Positions 61,754-64,000 of a stretch of 64,000 nt of DNA are shown here, one piece after another. The notes below the pieces were generated by a model. It searched no databases, was not told where the DNA came from, and saw only the letters and a list, made by a program, of their open reading frames with translations. Numbering within the stretch: position 1 is the stretch's first letter; every line of letters starts with the position of its first letter. The position numbers and the translations under genes are program-made. This DNA is from DASQYE01 sp036389315 (GTDB lineage: Bacteria; Acidobacteriota; Blastocatellia; Pyrinomonadales; Pyrinomonadaceae). Where the stretch lies: NCBI GenBank assembly GCA_036389315.1, contig DASVQF010000008.1, forward strand, positions 62,001-126,000. Direction: 5' to 3'.

Positions 61754-62611
61754 CTAGCGGCGAAACCAGGGGAATCTAGCTCGCCCAACATCAAGGCGCT
61801 TCAAAAGTGCGAGCCAGTCTTGCTTCTCTTCGTCGCTGTCGCGAATGACTGAGCGCTCCTCGCTCGTCGGCAGCGGCATCTTCAAGGCTGCGCCTGCCAT
61901 TTGAATTAGCTCATCAACCGTCGAGCATCGGATGCCAAAATCAGTATGGTATCTTTCATTCAGATCGCATGCTAAACCAACGACAATACAGGCGGCACTG
62001 AGCGCCTCTTTGGGGGGGCGCGGCGAACCCTCTTTATCATCACCGCGCCAGACAAAGACTTTAGCGCCCTTTAGAGCCTCCGCCACTTGAGCCTCTGAAA
62101 AATTAACGATCTCTCTCACCCTAGCCCCATATTCTTTCCGAAGTAATTGCGCCGTTTCGGGGTGTTTATGGCGTCTAGTCATGTAACAGATCACGTCTTC
62201 TTTGGGCCGGCCGTCATATTCAAAGACAGAGCGATCAATGCTAGGTAGAATGAGCGCGGTCGGGATGTGCGGGTGCTGCCGTTTAACCCACTGCAAGATT
62301 TCGTGTGATTTGCAGACGACCAAATCCGCATGGGGCTCAATGGGCGAGTGCTTTCCTAGCGCATAACAAATATGATATTTCCCCTTCACGTATGGCTGGT
62401 AAATCTCCGGATAAATTAGAATATCAGGCGAATAAGAATATCGATATGGCTTACAATTGTGTCTGAACCATGAGGCCAACTTCGCCCCGCCTAATGGCTT
62501 GATCCGGCTGCGACCAAGATCATTTAACCACTCACAGACCGAATAAAGGGATTTCACCCCCCCACCCCGGAAGGATGGGGCAAAGATAATGGAGTTAATG
62601 GTTCGTCCCAT
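61754..62611 (-). CDS. glycosyltransferase-like protein, integron cassette gene
   Basis: 285 residues from the Met in MGRTINSIIF; a GTG/ATG further up may add 15. The N-terminus SIIFAPSFRGGGVKSLYSVC has the GGGVKSL motif of GT-B glycosyltransferases. A downstream FVWRGDDKEGSPRPPKEALS block resembles the E-x7-E-like donor-binding region (EG.PRPP.EAL). An acceptor and donor cannot be predicted. Low GC and the attC on its 3' side show that it is a cassette gene. Confidence 0.75.
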   Translation of the reverse strand: MGRTINSIIFAPSFRGGGVKSLYSVCEWLNDLGRSRIKPLGGAKLASWFRHNCKPYRYSYSPDILIYPEIYQPYVKGKYHICYALGKHSPIEPHADLVVCKSHEILQWVKRQHPHIPTALILPSIDRSVFEYDGRPKEDVICYMTRRHKHPETAQLLRKEYGARVREIVNFSEAQVAEALKGAKVFVWRGDDKEGSPRPPKEALSAACIVVGLACDLNERYHTDFGIRCSTVDELIQMAGAALKMPLPTSEERSVIRDSDEEKQDWLALLKRLDVGRARFPWFRR

Positions 62612-62678
62612 CCGATATAGGTTACCCCTCCTCCATGCAGAGTTGCCTCGGCTCACCGTTCCCGGCCAACCGGAGGCC

Positions 62679-62782
62679 GCCTAACGCCTGAACTAACCGG
62701 GCGTGAGCATACAGCATCCAATATTATTGGAGAAGACAATGATGAAAGAAAAGCTATCGAGTGCTCCGGTTGAATGAGCCGC
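62679..62782 (-). repeat. integron attC recombination site 3 (degenerate)
   Basis: On the minus strand it keeps R' GTTAGGC (62679-62685), CCGGTTAGTTCAGGC and L'' CATTCAACCGGAGCACTC. The R'' position reads GCGGCTC instead of GCCTAAC. The adjoining sequence forms a new inverted repeat GAGCCGCAG/CTGCGGCTC. Recombination at this end may be lost. Confidence 0.8.
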
Positions 62783-62916
62783 AGCTTCAAGATTATCTGC
62801 GGCTCGCTCAAAAGGGACGCTCATAAATTCCACCTTTATTGTCCAAGCTGGTGGTCAGGCTTCTCGGCACGAACATCAGGAAATGCGCGCAGAAAGAATA
62901 GGTGAGAATAGCTATG

Positions 62917-63231
62917 CTAATTCAGAAAGTGACCAATAATAGATTGTGAAAAAACAAGCTCAAGCTCGCGTAACACAACTCGGCCACGACCAAGAGGTAC
63001 AGGTATCTTGAAGTTAGTATGAAGGATTATCGGTACAGATTCGCCGTCCAGGGTGATATGCGACGGGATATTATCAGCGTCCTCACCCTCTTTGCGAAGA
63101 CGAATGGCCGCTTCAGAGCGATTTTGCGGATTCAAAGTGACGCCAATGGAGTATCCTCCCTCATAATCATTAAGTATCTTCTGTTGCACCTCCGGTCTCT
63201 CTAGCAAATCAGCAAGACGGTCTTGATTCAT
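62917..63231 (-). CDS. hypothetical integron cassette gene
   Basis: 104 residues, no recognised family. It has a charged N-terminus (RLADLLERPEVQQKILNDYE), then a beta-like region (YSIGVTLNPQNRSEAAIRLR, THITLDG-type SHITLDGESVPIILHTNFK). No signal peptide or TM helix. AT-rich composition like neighbouring cassettes. Confidence 0.55.
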   Translation of the reverse strand: MNQDRLADLLERPEVQQKILNDYEGGYSIGVTLNPQNRSEAAIRLRKEGEDADNIPSHITLDGESVPIILHTNFKIPVPLGRGRVVLRELELVFSQSIIGHFLN

Positions 63232-63299
63232 GGGCCTCCAAGACTCGGAATATCTGTGGCAATCTTACAACGTTTTTCGTTTCATAAACTTAAATATAG

Positions 63300-63333
63300 C
63301 TCTCGCGGGGTTGGGTTGAATCACTTGTTAGAG
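63300..63333 (-). repeat. integron attC 5' half, site 4 (truncated)
   Basis: On the minus strand CTCTAACAAGTGATTCAACC (R'' and L'') is followed by a GC-rich arm, but no matching L'-R' half with GTTRRRY is found before the next gene. The site seems to have lost its 3' half. Confidence 0.75.
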
Positions 63334-63878
63334 AGCGCCCGGTTCGCAGTGCGCCTGTTATATTGATTAATCAACTCGTTCGTTACATCACACTCTTTCG
63401 CCACATAGATGATCGCATCTTTCATCTTGCTTCTATCCAAGACAACCAAATAACCTCTCTTCTTCGCTATTGATTGAAGAACCTCGGCAATAGCTTTTCT
63501 ATGAGGCTCAACTATCGCCTCTATCTGCCGATTATATGCTTCCTCATACTCCCCGCTCAGTCTCTCCAATTCCGCCTCTAAGCCCTCAACCTCATCCACC
63601 TTCTGCCTGAGCCACCCGATATTCGCTCCGTTTATTTGAGTGGCTTTATTAATTTCATTAATAATTGACTGATACCGCTCTCGCAGTTGTTGCAACTGAG
63701 TGCGACGCGGTTGTAAGTCATGCTTAAGGCGGCTTACAGCTTGCTCTAGTACAATAATGCCGTTCTGAGGATGAACGAAGGTTTTTGAATCGATCACAGC
63801 GACAGGGCATTGAGCGTAGCTCAGGCTAGCAGCACATAAGATGAAGGAGATTGCGGCGAATACCAGTTGTGCTTTCAT
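63321..63878 (-). CDS. OmpH/Skp-family periplasmic protein, integron cassette gene
   Basis: 185 residues. A signal peptide (AQLVFAAISFILCAASLSYA) precedes a start VAVIDSKTFVHPQNGIIVLE and two long coiled-coil helices (LKHDLQPRRTQLQQLRERYQ, then VDEVEGLEAELERLSGEYEE) with a C-terminal strand pair (KKRGYLVVLDRSKMKDAI). This is the Skp/OmpH chaperone layout, somewhat longer than E. coli Skp. Periplasmic chaperone genes are unusual cassette cargo. Confidence 0.82.
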   Translation of the reverse strand: MKAQLVFAAISFILCAASLSYAQCPVAVIDSKTFVHPQNGIIVLEQAVSRLKHDLQPRRTQLQQLRERYQSIINEINKATQINGANIGWLRQKVDEVEGLEAELERLSGEYEEAYNRQIEAIVEPHRKAIAEVLQSIAKKRGYLVVLDRSKMKDAIIYVAKECDVTNELINQYNRRTANRALSNK

Positions 63879-63917
63879 TGTTTACCTCATTGTTCGTCCG
63901 GTATTTACCCGATAGCT

Positions 63918-64000
63918 GTCTAACGCTCAAATTAACCGGCGCGCGCACAACGCCGAAACCACCAAAGTCAACGATGAAAGGCACGCTCACGCGCGGTCGG
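63918..64000 (-). repeat. integron attC site 5, cut by window end
   Basis: On the minus strand it ends with CCGGTTAATTTGAGC and R' GTTAGAC (plus-strand GTCTAAC at 63918-63924), preceded by a GCGCGC-rich arm and the shared TTTCATCGTTGA centre. The R'' half lies beyond the window. Confidence 0.85.

Overview
The window looks like a chromosomal segment of an acidobacterium, most likely class Blastocatellia. This is an inference from gene types: Oar-like TonB-dependent receptors carrying a carboxypeptidase-regulatory-like domain, a Ser/Thr kinase fused to TPRs, many secreted TPR or hypothetical proteins, and high GC through most of the window. No rRNA, tRNA, CRISPR array or transposase gene was recognised.

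Layout. 0-12 kb: tail of a FAD-dependent oxidoreductase, a large TonB-dependent receptor, a receptor-type Ser/Thr kinase, and secreted TPR and hypothetical proteins. 12-18.7 kb: thiC under a TPP riboswitch with an apparent attenuator, moaA, a DUF885 peptidase overlapping queG, and an AraC-type regulator. 18.9-23 kb: an AT-richer accessory island with a membrane protein, a Cys-rich secreted STN-domain protein, and a TPR-HTH regulator divergent from a 75-residue exported peptide made of short repeats. 23-29.7 kb: VOC protein, GH3 enzyme, PilZ protein, an AmrS radical SAM enzyme interrupted by a 445-residue intein, and a metallo-beta-lactamase-fold hydrolase. 29.8-34 kb: a SigK/RskA-like sigma/anti-sigma pair next to fasciclin and periplasmic truncated-hemoglobin genes, then ada. 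34-41 kb: class I aldolase, pabC, pabB, a 1000-residue secreted protein, and a stand-alone LigD phosphoesterase domain. 41-50 kb: purine genes purL, purQ, purS and purB, interspersed with two thioredoxin-fold proteins and hypotheticals. 50-60.2 kb: WalJ-like hydrolase and M16 peptidase, a second receptor-like barrel, a PDZ/multi-TM/GAF/PAS histidine kinase with an NtrC-type regulator, and a TonB-C protein.

60.5-64 kb is an array of integron gene cassettes. Four minus-strand genes (APH-family kinase, glycosyltransferase-like, hypothetical, OmpH/Skp-like) are separated by homogeneous attC sites of about 110 bp, two of them degenerate, and a further attC is cut by the window end. No integron integrase is visible. 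The attC orientation predicts that it, if present, lies to the right of the window.

Two families of dispersed palindromic repeats recur. At several genes they have become part of the coding sequence, including a signal peptide and a C-terminal tail of a TlpA-like protein. The most noteworthy items are the intein that splits the catalytic Cys motif of AmrS, the cassette array, the peptide/TPR-regulator pair, and the repeat-derived signal sequence.
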